64,000 bases of DNA from contig CM038912.1 of the NCBI GenBank assembly GCA_021904315.1, forward strand, positions 25,704,949-25,768,948, in the 5' to 3' direction. The DNA comes from Sphagnum magellanicum. Its lineage: Eukaryota; Streptophyta; Sphagnopsida; Sphagnales; Sphagnaceae. The notes beneath the pieces are model-generated. The model ran no database searches and was not told where the DNA came from. It worked only from the letters and a program-made list of their open reading frames with translations. How positions within the stretch are numbered: the stretch's first letter is position 1; every line of letters begins with the position of its first letter. The position numbers and the translations under genes are program-made. Shown here in pieces: positions 1 through 11,082 of the stretch.

Positions 1-2092
1 ATGGATATAGGATTATATTAATTAGAGGTGGAAATTGTCGTTGTGTCAAAACCAACGTGGGGGCAATTATTTGATTTAAAAAATAACCATTGGTTTTGGG
101 TATTTGAAATAATGAATAAGAATAAAGGAATTATTGGTTTCAAATATTTGAAAAAAATAGAATCAAAGAACTATTGGCCCCAAGCATTGCCTCCCCCCCT
201 TATGGGGAAAAGAAAACTAGAGTAAGAAAACCACTAGTTCCATTTGTTGGAGGGGGCGGGGGGAGCCTAAATGAAAGAACTACCAATTCCAAATATTTGA
301 AAAAATTATAACAAAAGAAACATAGGTTTTGGTTATTTCAAACATCCAAAAAAAACTATTGGGCTTCATCATGATAGAAAGAATAGTTTTAAAAGCAATT
401 ATTTGATTTTTTCAAAGAAAATTGAAACTTGCTATTACATATGGGAATTAGGTTTTTGGCTTTTGAAAATCGTGATTATCATTCCTAAGAATTGCCTTGA
501 TACCCAACAGGGGTTTGGTGTAGTTTCTATTAACCACTAAACCCTGGTAAAAGTTGCCTTCAGCTAGATGCAAACTATAGTCCATGTACTTGCATGTTTT
601 CTTATCTATCTACCTTTACATATGTGACCTACTTCTCGAATATCCTAAGATTTCTACAAGGGTCAATATAAAATATGACCGATTATGGTTGTTCGATTTC
701 AGTAATTGGTCCATAGAGGGTGGGGTCAATATGGTGTTTAACTTTATATAATCTAACTTTTCATTTTTGTGGATAGGATTAAATCATAGTTTTACCATGT
801 GCAACGTCAAAATCTAGAAAGGTTTTCTTTGGGGAGTGAGAATCGCATGTGAGATTGGACCTCAAAACCCAAAACAACATTCTTCATGGTTTTTATATGG
901 CATCGACAATTGGTAGAACTTTTTATTTCCCGAAATGGAAGATTGTCATTCATTTGAGAGGAGAGGGGCAACCTTGTGTGTGTGATTCCCTGGTTTGGGG
1001 AATCTCACATGCAAGGTGCTATCCTCTTTGGAGACAAATTTTTTATTGGAATTAAAGTGCTCTCCAAATACACTATAATAATCCTATGGATTCTTTTTGT
1101 TTGACGTGGTTAAGATTTGTAAAGGCCAAATAAGCGGTGCGTATGGAGGTGTTCTCTCCTTTGGAAGGAATTTCTAATTTCAAAATATGTTTATCTTAGT
1201 CACAAATGGATGAAATGTTAGATTTCTTTTTTTCACTTTTTGTTTTATTTTGTTATGAACTTGGAAAAATTATGATCTTTGTCATCTATGTCAGATATCA
1301 ACGTCTTATCAAGTTGTTTTTGTCAAATTATTTTCGCTTTAAATACTTTTGTCTCATTACACTTTAACTTTTAGATTTGTGAAATGCTTTAGTTAAAATT
1401 AGTGAAAATATTTCATTGTGTCAGATGTTCATCTCAATGGTTGTGGAGGTAGCCTTTGGACGAAACACATGACCTTGTGCATTTTAAGAAAATCACTAGC
1501 CACACACAAGGTTGTCACTTGTTGCAAAGGATATTGAATGAATATTTTTAAAAAAATGGATATATATAAAATTTTATTTCTTATCAACAACGTTATTGAG
1601 TGGTTGGCAACATCATGATGGAGTTTTCTTGCTCCTTCCATAAAGGTAACGAAATTATAGGACGTAGATCCTGTTTAAAATGGTTTGAGTGAATATTTGA
1701 AAAAATTATTAAATATACTTCTATAGGCCTACCCACACATCGGACCATCTGAAGCTGATGAAATCATTGGGTAGTCATGACAACTCATCAATGTTATTTG
1801 CGATTAAGGGTATGGTCTGACACTTTGTGTGTGATTGTTGTAAGTTATGATTACACTTGTTTTCACGTCAGCTTCAAATTGTTATTGTGGATATTTCTAA
1901 GTTTGTTTTAGAGATATGTGACTGACAATGCTCTTCAATAACTCATCATTTTTTTTTCTCTACATTTAGGGTTGGGATCCTTCCATTTCCTTTTCGTCGA
2001 TTTGTTTTGGTACTTGAAATCATCTTAAACTCATGATAAAGTTATTCTAGGTTGATTTGGGTGCAAGTATCGATGTTTTTAAAATTGCTTAT
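1..2092. other. Intergenic DNA, no gene recognised
   Basis: AT-rich sequence with short G-rich runs near 247-264. The open frames here are short, have no recognisable motif and no splice context. I see no transposon ends, tRNA-like boxes or long repeats. Confidence 0.5.
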
Positions 2093-3055
2093 GAAGATAT
2101 ATGTTCTATTAGTTCGTACGACAAGATGCCCCTTTTTGGGAAAAAAATGTAACCCTGCTATAAATGGTTTTCCTCTTGCCTTTTTTCAGTGAATCAAGCA
2201 GACCTTGCAAAGCCAAGATCTCGGTTTCTTGTTCATGTACAACCTGCAACCACCATTGAGCTCTTGTCCCAGAACTAACCATTCCATTCCATTAGCTTGA
2301 TTTAACTTTTGTTTTCAAAATTTTAAAAACATTAGGCAAGGAACAACTTCTTGATGATTTTGGCATCAGTATTGGATAATCGTGCAGAACTTCCTATTGT
2401 CTGGGGGAACTTGCAAAAATCCATGTCCTGGCCAACTGGAGGTAAGAAAAATCTTGTCACAAGCATGGGATGGCTTTATGTGTGTGGTTGGTCAACGCCC
2501 CAACACATTATGATCTTTGAGTCTTAGACTTGTAGCCAGGCAAACACAGGAATAGGTGAACCAATTTGGTCTCCCCTAACATCCATGGGTTAACTTACTA
2601 AAATTTGGCCATATTTAAATTATAATTTGTTAGTTATATTCCCCAATTCGTACATGAACGATGCACTACAAAATTTAGTAGGATCATGAGTTCTAGATCT
2701 ACATTTTGGTTTGTCACATAACCCATTAGTTCCAGATCCCTTGATTTAAGGGGGTAACTATTTTTATCGTAACTCACAACGTACAATATATCATAATGAA
2801 AAATGCCAACAAGAATTTTAGGAAAATGAATATTAAGAAAACGATTTTTTGTCCCATACCCATATAAATATTACATAAAATTACAAATATCGCTCATTTC
2901 CTTTGTATCAATTCAACAAAAAAATTGTTAATTTTTTTGCTATTACAACGAACATGATATTTTGTATCTTTTGCAGGAGCACACCACCACCGACTCTCTC
3001 ATCACAAACAAGGCATTCAACTATAATGTTATGTGCATATTTCACCTACACATAT
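2093..3055 (+). repeat. Dispersed repeat R1, copy 1 (left part)
   Basis: About 960 bp collinear with 24768-25755 (R2), recognisable throughout by eye. It resumes for a few bases after 4701, so the two LTRs at 3056-4701 interrupt it. R1 lacks about 25 bp present in R2 near 25667-25691. Both copies contain a stretch that would read DDFGISIG followed, in R2 only, by an open frame ending at a GTAAG donor-like site. Copy 1 has a stop there, and the copies differ by one base in length just downstream. R may therefore derive from a gene fragment with introns, but I do not recognise the protein and it is not intact. Confidence 0.7.
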
Positions 3056-3833
3056 TGACACGCTCCCAAGTCCTTGGTTAGTCCCAAGTTGGGACTAACT
3101 TGCTCTAGTTGCGGAATTGGGAAGGACTCGGGGCACGTTCCCAACTTTTAGCATTAAAGGGGGTAAGAGGGGCGTGCTGAAAGCTTTAGGATTAGACTAG
3201 GAAGAGGGACAAGCTACTTAGTTATTCAGTCCTACATCCAAAACCAACCCACAAGTTGGTTAGAACTCAATCTGCACCCTTTTAGTGTTGGAATAAGCCA
3301 CGGGCAACCTTGGATTCACTTGATTCACCACGGCCCGGATTCGGGGGAAGCCACCACCTTCCCCCATATAGTATTCTCTGAGTCTCACTGCCGCACTTGC
3401 ATCCTAATGGCATTTTTTCCTGGGACTCCCAAAATGGAGTCCCGAAACTGTCTCGGTTTGGACTCCTGGGACTTTGGGCGTTCATAACTTCTTGCCTCGA
3501 CCTTGGATTGGGACGAGGTTTAAAACAAAGTTGTAGCTTTCCTCGAGAGCTTTCCAACAGTGTATCGCACTTCACCTGCACGCATCGAGATCAGGTCGAT
3601 TCCCGACTTTTAGTGGTCGGGAGTCAAACTGCCAATTTGACTCCCGGCCCTTCTTTCGACCATAACTTGTGCTACAGATGTCTAAATGGCTCATGCGAGG
3701 CCATTTTGGACATCTACATTTCAAGACCTTTCCAACGGTATAAAGAACACCCTAATGCAAGGTGTGTTGACCCCTGCAATAGAACTCTGAAGTTTTGACA
3801 GTCCCGGAGGACTCCGAAGTCCATTTTTGGGAG
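3056..3833 (-). mobile_element. LTR copy A (LTR retrotransposon, minus orientation, 5' end missing)
   Basis: Read on the minus strand, members of this LTR family begin TGTCGCAACCC, carry a TATA motif just before a GGAAGGTGGTGGC block, and end in GAGCGCGTCA, so they have the usual TG...CA termini. Copy A has the 3' end at 3056 and the TATA equivalent near 3366-3372, but stops without its first ~40-50 bp where copy B begins at 3834. CATAT lies immediately outside at 3051-3055 and recurs after copy B at 4702-4706, so A and B arrived as one insertion or were rearranged after it. No gag, pol or primer-binding site is present. Gypsy versus copia cannot be decided from this. Confidence 0.8.
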
Positions 3834-4701
3834 TGACGCGCTCCCAAGTCACAGGGTGAAACCCACTTGAGGGTTTCACAAAGTCAAATTGCGAAAAGTT
3901 GAGACTTGGTAGCACGCTCCCGGCTTCCAACTCTAAAAAGGGGTAAAGGGTCGAGTTGGGAGCCCATGGATTAGACTAGGAAGAGGGATTAGCTTAACTC
4001 GTGTGAATCTGCATCTAAAAACCAACCAAATCGGGTTAGTTTAGCATTCGGAACACCCTTTGGTGTTGGGACTTACCACGGGCATTTGGACACACAAAAC
4101 TCACCACGGCCCGGACTTGGGGGAGGCCACCACCTTCCCCCATATAGTATTCTCTGCGGCTGGTCGTGAAGGCTACATTCGAATGGCACATTTTGTTGGG
4201 ACTCCCGAAATGGAGTCCCGAAAGTGTCCTGGCTGGACTCCCGGAACTTTGAACGGCCATAGCTCCTCGCCCCGAACTCGGATCGGGACGAGTCTTGAAT
4301 CAATGTTGTAGCTCTCGTCGAGAGCTTTCCAACGCCGTGTCGCATTCTTCAATGCGACGTCGGGAAGAGGTCGATTCTCGACTTTTAGTGGTCGGGAGTC
4401 AAATTGCCAGTTTGACTCCCGGCCCTTCTTTTGCCCATAACTTGGGCTGCAGATGTTTGAATTGCCAATGCGAGGCCATTTTCGATATCTACGTTTCAAG
4501 ACCTTTCCAATGACATCAAGAACACCCCAATGCGAGGTGTTTTGGGCCTTGTTGTCGAGCTCTAAACATTCGGGAGTCCCGGAGGACTCCAACCTCCAAC
4601 TTTTCCAAGTGTTGGGCTTCACCCCACACTTGGCCAAAGTGGGGTTGTGACTGGGAGTGTGAGTGGCGACCTCACATTTCCCTCGAAGTGGGGTTGTGAC
4701 A
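3834..4701 (-). mobile_element. LTR copy B (full-length LTR, minus orientation)
   Basis: Full LTR of the same family as copy A, running TGTCACAACCC...GCGCGTCA on the minus strand and abutting copy A with no internal region between them. Its 5' end carries a short internal duplication: an AAGTGGGGTTGTGAC block occurs near 4636-4650 and again at 4687-4700. The outer flank is CATAT (4702-4706), matching 3051-3055. Long open frames across this LTR on both strands are incidental; they coincide with the repeat and show no conserved motif. Confidence 0.85.
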
Positions 4702-5229
4702 CATATATTCTAATATGCATCTCCTCACTCCTTTTCCATTAACAAGGCGACACATGTCCAAAGAAGATCCCAGTGCTCCCAATTTATAAAACAAGGTTTC
4801 TTTTACTCATGTTGTGAAGGAATCAGAATGGTAATCATCTTGTTTCTTCCTTGCAATGAAGGTTGTATTCATTTGTTTCAAGAAACGAAAGGAAAATCTT
4901 GTGAATGAAGTGGCGATCATCTAGAAAATAGTTTAAGCAAATTTGGCTACACATAAAATGCGAAAGTAGGACAAAAACAAAAATTGTTAATATATTTTTG
5001 GGTACCTTTCATAATTAATCTATCATGAAAATTCAACGATCGAGAAAAAAAAAATCTCCAAAATTTTCAAAACTTAAAGAAAAATAATATAAAAAATACA
5101 ACCTACCACAATGATCTTAAAATTCCAACAAGAAATTTCCTTTGATGCTACTTAGCTCCAAAAAGGTACTCCAGTATTTAGTTTCTAAGTGTTTTTATTA
5201 AAATCTTCAATAACCGTTGAGTCAAGGGA
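4702..5229. other. End of R1 and AT-rich spacer
   Basis: The first few bases (CATATATTCTAATA) continue R1 and match R2 near 25751-25762; similarity then ends. The rest is AT-rich sequence without recognisable genes. A TTTGGCTACA word near 4940 belongs to a dispersed short repeat seen elsewhere in the window. Confidence 0.5.
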
Positions 5230-7580
5230 GGGTTATTAATTGGATGAGAACCAAACAACGATAAACGGACTGTGGACAACGACTGTCGATTCTTGGATGG
5301 AACCCTAAAACAGAGGTTTATGGTCGTTGTGGCGACAAAATTTCATTTTTGGGCGATTTGTGCTCTCCTTCTTCTTTGTTCTTCTTTCTATCAGAGATCC
5401 CTTTCATTGTCCTTCTTCAGTTTCCTGTCTCTTTCATGTTTGGTGTTCCTACTTGTTCTTTGTGGAGCTATGTCTTTCACCTTCTTTTGTGATAGTGTGC
5501 AAATTTTTTTGGGGGTTGAAAGTTGTACAAAGAATAATCCCCCGTGGGAGGAGAGGAGGAGAGGATTGCGAGAGGAGTGTCGGCACAACAACAGAGGAGG
5601 CTTAATAGATGAATTGTCGAAGGAAGGGTCGTTGAAGTCGGGGATAGATGGAAGGTGGTGGGTTTGGTATTCAAAATCCCTTCCCCGATCTTATCCCCCG
5701 GTGAAGGAGGGTACGTTGCAAAGTTACGACAGCCATAAGGAGGCTAATCTTTTCAAGTTGATTGTTGTATGTTGGAAGGCTATTCTACCCCGTGTCTTCC
5801 TTTTTTGTACATGGGTATATTTTTTGAGACTATGTTTCTCCTGAAGTTTGACGAAACATTTAGTGGCGTTGCATTTTAGTCTGGGCGAGCTTTTGAACTT
5901 TTTTTTTCACTGGTCGCAATGCACACAGCCCATGCATGCTATGGTCTAACGTCTTGAGATGGTTTCCGCGACTGTCGAGGAGGAAGGGTCCTTTGTTCTA
6001 GGCATAATCCCTTGTTCTTTGCATATTGACCGGAAAGATATTGCAGGTGTTGTGTGTGATGCACCACGCACAACAATATTGCTTGTAAGGATTGTCTATC
6101 ACATCTTCTCGTGACGTAGTTTCTACCACCCTGAAAACCTCGCATACTTACATTTACATCTAGAGAAAGCTTCATATTTTTTGAACATATTTTCACTACA
6201 TACTTTTCTAGGGTCTGTCCACCATCTCTTCCGATGCAATTTCGATTACCTTCACGTTTTGGTTTCAAAGCTCACATGAAACAGGGTACAAAAGCTTCTT
6301 GTTGGCCTCGCGGTGGTTGCTGCTGGTGGGGTGGGCAATCATAGTAAAATTCGTGAGCAAGAACGGAATTAAATGGTTGAATGACAAGTGTTGAATTCTT
6401 CGGTGTTATGTATCATGTTTTGTGAGCTTTATGTCGAGGGTTTAAGCTTAATCAGACACCAATACCTACTTTCGGGCTTTTCCCCCTTGTTTATCTTACC
6501 ATGAGTACTAGATTGTTTTCTACACGATCCCCTGAGGTGGTTGTTTTGTTGTTGCCGCTTGTATGTGGGCTCACAGAAATCATACGAGACGGAATAGGAC
6601 GAGAAGGGTCTTAAGGTTTTTGATTCAATCCTCAAATGGATCCCCGAGCACGGGGTATTTCTTTGCCAAACTTTCTAACTTCATCTCAAATAATTGCATG
6701 TAGGGCACTGTTGGAAGTTGAGCCATAAACCCTTTTTTGCCTATGCAATTATCAGGACAAGGCGGAAGGGTGGCTGTATAATTGTGTCTCATGGCAGAAA
6801 CTCTGTAATGAATGGATTGACACCGAATTGCATGGATTGCAAGACAGAGGCATATGACCTTGTTCGGAAAGGTTTGAAGGTGGGTTTAAGCACATTCATG
6901 TTGTTGTAAGATTGAACAAGTGGTTCAGTCATAGTCCAATTATTCCAATTTTTAAGGTGTATTTGTAATCTTCGGTTGAAGGTTTGCAAAAATGATGCTT
7001 ATGGTATCCAGGTTTCTTTGTTGCACAATTATTTATAGAGCCATGTTTGTTGGCATGTTTATGGACTCTTGTATCGGTTCAACAAAGAGTACTCAAAGGC
7101 CATGAAATGTTACAGAAATGCATTGAAAATTGATCCAGAAAACATTCAAATTTCACTGGACTTGTCACTTTTGCAAGTGCGTCCTTTTGACCTTACATCT
7201 TTCATTTCTTCCTAACCTATCTTCCTCCTTTTGGTCTCATGAGTCATTTGGATATAGGTGCTTGTCTTGTCTCCGTCCTTCTCCCACACTGCTTGAATCA
7301 TTCATAGGAGTTCAAACTTTTTGCACTTTGCCATCAATTTCAGGGTTTAGTGTTTTTTACCATCAGAACTTATCCACGGTCCATGTTATTGCAAGCAACA
7401 AGTGTCTCCAACAAGAAGTTATTTTAAGACTAAGCCAAACAAAATGTGATGATGTTTTTCAAGCACAGACGTGTGATTTAGCAGGTTGTGTGGAAACAAG
7501 GAGACAACTATTAATGATAAAGCCTAGTCACCACAACAACTGGATTGGCTTTGCAGTTGCTCACCACATGAGTGCAGAGT
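5230..7580 (+). pseudogene. NAA15: NAA15 (NatA auxiliary subunit) gene fragment, exons 1 to about 5
   Basis: NAA15 is the TPR-rich scaffold that anchors the NatA N-terminal acetyltransferase to ribosomes. Pieces of its N-terminal region appear in order with splice-like boundaries: 5737-5766 (KEANLFKLIV, then GTATG), 6790-6879 (includes NCMDCKTEAYDLVRKGLK, then GTGGG), 7039-7176 after TAG ([12 protein letters not shown], then [20 protein letters not shown], then GTGCG) and 7463-7579 (VETRRQLL, NWIGFAVAHHM, then GTGAGA). These match what I remember of plant NAA15. It looks dead: the expected ATG before KEANLF is absent, most of the exon after it is eroded, the acceptor before 7463 appears to read CAA instead of CAG, and nothing after the fifth piece is recognisable although the family protein is about 900 residues. 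The GC-richer 5270-5730 probably represents the parental 5' UTR and promoter. A shared tail module follows from 8206. Confidence 0.85.
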
Positions 7581-8205
7581 GAGATTCTTGTATTCTCCTA
7601 TTAAATGGCCAGGATGCATAGCACAATGAGTTACTTGCGTTTTCAAAGTGTACAATATACAACAAAACAAGGTCCTCAACTTTGGATATGTAGGATGAAT
7701 TTGAATTACTTTGTGTGTTGTGGGGCTAGGCGAACAAATGAGAACATTGGATTGTTATTTATTGATGCTATAATTATATTTTGCATGCTTACAATATTGT
7801 TCAAGCTTTGTTGTTCTTGGTCCTATTTTGTGGGAACGGAGGCGGCTATATTAGAAAAGATAATCTGTGATGCCAAATTATCTCTTCAAGCCATTAGATC
7901 CAGGTTTATGGGTTTTTCGCCCTCTTTATGGGTGCTTGCCTTTGTTGCTATTGTTCTATCTGTTTTTTTCTTATCTCCTCCACTATCACCTGCATTTCTC
8001 TTCTCGTCAGTTTTTATGGGTCTCTCCTCTTCTATGCCATTTATCCATTTTGTATTCATTCCACTTCCTTCTTGTGTGTATCGTTCTTGTTTTTGTTTCC
8101 TGGATGTGTGAAGGGGACTGCGGTTCTTCAAGAATGCAATAGATGCGACAGGAAGGGTGCAGAGTTCGTGTGTGAATGTGATGGAAGCGTGCATTTCCTA
8201 AATTG

Positions 8206-8760
8206 GAGTAGGCTGCGAAAGAGGACATGGTTTTATTTCTTATTTCCCTCTCTTTTCTGTTCTTTTGGGAGACTCGTCGAGTTCCTCAATGTATTATGTA
8301 AATGATCTTCGCTTTGTCTTTTTAAATAATTGTAAATGCTTATAAATGCCATGTAAATGTCCTTTGCGTAGTCTTTTTAAATAATTGTAAATGCCATGTA
8401 TGTGTAATTCATGGTTTGTTTTTAATTTCAAAGTTATGTTATTAGATTTATTGGTTTGTTGTAATAAATTTTTTTATAAAGAACAATTTTAGAAATTCAT
8501 TTCAATATGAGTTCAGTTACATGTATAATTTTTTATGTTATTGGATGAGGCCCCATTAACATTGTTTTTTAACTGATTTGTTAGACAATGTTTCTGGGGG
8601 CTGGGTTTTACCCGATGTTTGTTGATAGTTTAGTTGGCTCATCGGTCACTCAATTAGTTAGCGAGCTCTCATCCTATGACATCATGCATGTAATCTAATC
8701 TCATCAAATTGATGTTCAAGTGAAATGGATTCCTCAAATTTTAGGGGACATCGGAACTCG
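8206..8760 (+). repeat. Shared tail module, copy 1
   Basis: About 550 bp that recurs downstream of the other gene-fragment cluster (31112-31342, continuing at 32163-32540). Landmarks are a GGAGTAGGCTGCG-like start, a pyrimidine-rich stretch, repeats of AATTGTAAATGC, then TTTCAATATGAGTTCA and GGGTTTTACCCGATG. It follows the NAA15 fragment here and the proteasome/WD40 fragments there, so it is probably part of the mobile unit carrying those fragments rather than part of either gene. No Helitron, MULE or LTR end was found in it. Confidence 0.7.
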
Positions 8761-8892
8761 TAAAGACTATTAACTTGTCTATTTGAAAAACATGTGTAGA
8801 GAAAATGATTTTGTAAGTTCATTTGTGTTTTAAAATGTGTCACATGTTTGTGTAAGGTTTGCCACTGTTATGCATGTATCATCATTGCCCAT

Positions 8893-9290
8893 TGTAAAAA
8901 ATAGTTTTAGAAATTCATTTCAATATGAGTTCAGTTACATGTAGAATTCTTGATGTTGTTAAATGAGGCTCCATGAACATTGTTTTCTAGCTAATTTGTT
9001 AGATAATGTTTATGGGGGTTGGGTTTTACCCAGTGCTTGTTGACGGTTTGGTCGGCTGATTGGTCCCCGAACTCATTAGTGTGCCCTCATCTTGTGACAT
9101 CATGCATGTAATTTAATTTCACCAAATTATTGCTTAAGTGAAATTGATTTTTTAAATTTTAGTGGACATTGGACCTAGTGAAGACGTGTTAAAATCCTGT
9201 GCATTCAAAAACATATATAAAGGAAATGGATGTGTAAGTTCACCTGCATTTTAAATTGTTTCACACGTTTGTCAAGTTTGTAATTATGTC
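8893..9290 (+). repeat. Tandem second copy of the distal tail module
   Basis: Repeats 8478-8890 in the same orientation: AGTTTTAGAAATTCATTTC, TGAGTTCAGTTACATGTA, then GGGTTGGGTTTTACCCAGTG and TGACATCATGCATGTAAT. The unit is about 415 bp, with scattered substitutions between copies. A third instance lies at 32240-32540. Confidence 0.75.
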
Positions 9291-9299
9291 TGACGTGTC

Positions 9300-10447
9300 T
9301 CCTGTTCTTTTCGCCATTGCCATGGCATCAATATTTCCTCAGGAAATCACTATGAATATCTAAGAATGGATGATATCCACAAATATCAATATGCACATAT
9401 TTTCACTAAAAAAACAGTTAAACTAACCTTGTCCAGAAATCATGCATGGATCTTTTAAATTCAATGATTTTGACCCATACATCAATCTTCGTCAAGGAGA
9501 GATAGGTTAATTAGGTTTAGGTGCATAAAGCAATAGAAATTGTTGGAAGTAAAAAAATGAAGATTAAAAAAAAAGGTTATCTATGCTCCAAAATAAGAGA
9601 CCATTATGTCATTCATCCTTCTTGAGAAAAGATGATAGAAAATTCAAAGTTGTCCAGTTGGAACGATATTGTTATGAGGCTTCTTGTCATAACTTCTTCA
9701 AATGTGTGCATACACCACCAATTCTAAAGTTATATGTTGAATACACTTTAATGTCACACATAATAATAATTGAACAAAGTTCAATCTTCGTGAGATTCAA
9801 GTTTTCACCTTTATGCCCCTTGGTTGCACATTGAGCTGAGCCTGGGTTGGACCATCCATCGTAATAAAAACTAGCTTGAAAGAACTCGTCCAACTTTGGA
9901 ATAATGTGCCATGGTGGAATTTCCTTTCCTTTGCAGTAACTTGCTGGAACCACCATTTGACCTAACAAGACTTCGTGATGCCTTATGCTAGGAGCTTAAT
10001 TAATTATTTTTTTTCTACTAGGAACATCGTTTTAAAGCTAATTTCTTTGGATGGGTTTCTTACACCAATATAATGTAACAAAAAACTCTAAGCAATATCA
10101 TTAATAAGATTAAAAATATGTACACCTATGTTCATCACATACACTTGGGTCAGCGCTGAATTTTTTTTTCATATTTAACAATTTGAATCAACCTAAAAAT
10201 AGACTTGAAAAATGACATTTATAATAATTCATTAATATATATATATATATATATATATAAACATAAAACAACAAAGTAACCAACATAAAAAAGGGGAAAA
10301 CTAACTGTGAAAAAAAGTTTGAGTATTTTCCCTATGACATTTGCAAAAATGAATAGTTAGTATTATGTTTACAAATTTACTTGTTGTTGTCATCAATGTC
10401 TCCATGTAATTTGCAAGTAACAAGCAATTTCGGAGGTGGATTACGGA
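9300..10447. other. AT-rich spacer with an (AT)n microsatellite
   Basis: No gene recognised. An uninterrupted AT dinucleotide run of about 27 bases lies near 10232-10259. The short open frames at 9583-9968 overlap on opposite strands and show no recognised motif. Confidence 0.5.
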
Positions 10448-11047
10448 CTAGATCATCAGGTTTTGAAAACATCCTATGTTTATAGGGTGATAAAGTGTCA
10501 TGGAACGTTCGTTGTAGGCATCTCGTGTGCATGACTCCACACATGCATGGATGATAAGATGGTCAACCACCCCCATGTGACTATGCATGAGTATGCTTGA
10601 CATTTGCTTTTCGTCATCATAATCAACAGGGACAAGCAACTTGTGTAACTTCACGATCAAAATGCGATCATTTTGGTTATATTCCCATGCCTTGTTTTCC
10701 TTGGAGCCTAAAGTCGCAAGGATGTGAGATTGAACGCGTGAAGGCATGTTCATCATGTTTATAACATCGAATTTTCCCAGCTGTAAAAATAAAATTGTGA
10801 AAGTGAAAATATTTAAAAACAAATTGATATAAAATTTATACATTTTACAAGAAAAACGCTAATACATAATCAACAATAATTAATAATCAATCCATTACCA
10901 TAAAAAAGGATTGGCAATAACAAAAAAATATTTATGCACCTTTGTTGACACATGAGTTTCTGAATAGTGTAAAGAAAGGATAAAAGCTACGATATTTGCG
11001 AAAGAATGGGAAAAAGGCAAAACTTCACATAATAAACCTTCAACTTG
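10448..11047 (-). CDS. Unidentified two-exon reading frame, partial
   Basis: Two open segments on the minus strand join in phase across a 159-bp intron. Exon 11047-10940 (36 codons, from QVEGLLCEVLPFSHSF to HVSTK) follows a good acceptor (TTATGTTGTGCAG) and ends at GTGCAT. Exon 10780-10448 follows a TTTTTACAG acceptor and runs 110 codons to a stop, including MPSRVQSHILATLGSKENK, LVPVDYDDEKQMSSILMHSH and HACVESCTRD. The joined product would be about 146 residues with no start codon seen. A possible donor lies at 11082, but the sequence before it has an in-frame stop, so the upstream part is missing or lost. I do not recognise the family; there are no membrane segments or repeats. It is more gene-like than neighbouring frames, but it could be a fragment of a transposon gene or of a captured host gene. 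Confidence 0.35.
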
Positions 11048-11082
11048 CTGCACAACATAAATAAAAAAGTAAATCAACTTAC

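Noticed and set aside
3282-4650. Several overlapping open frames of 70-154 codons on both strands
   Set aside because: They coincide with LTR copies A and B and recur in other copies with stops and shifts; no gag, pol or other motif.
5272-5844. A 190-codon open frame as a novel membrane protein
   Set aside because: It starts from a non-ATG codon, its hydrophobic part is T-rich upstream sequence, and its only recognisable part is the NAA15 exon KEANLFKLIV.
7867-8305. Hydrophobic open frames near the tail module
   Set aside because: Overlapping frames on both strands over a pyrimidine-rich stretch that is part of, or next to, a repeated module.
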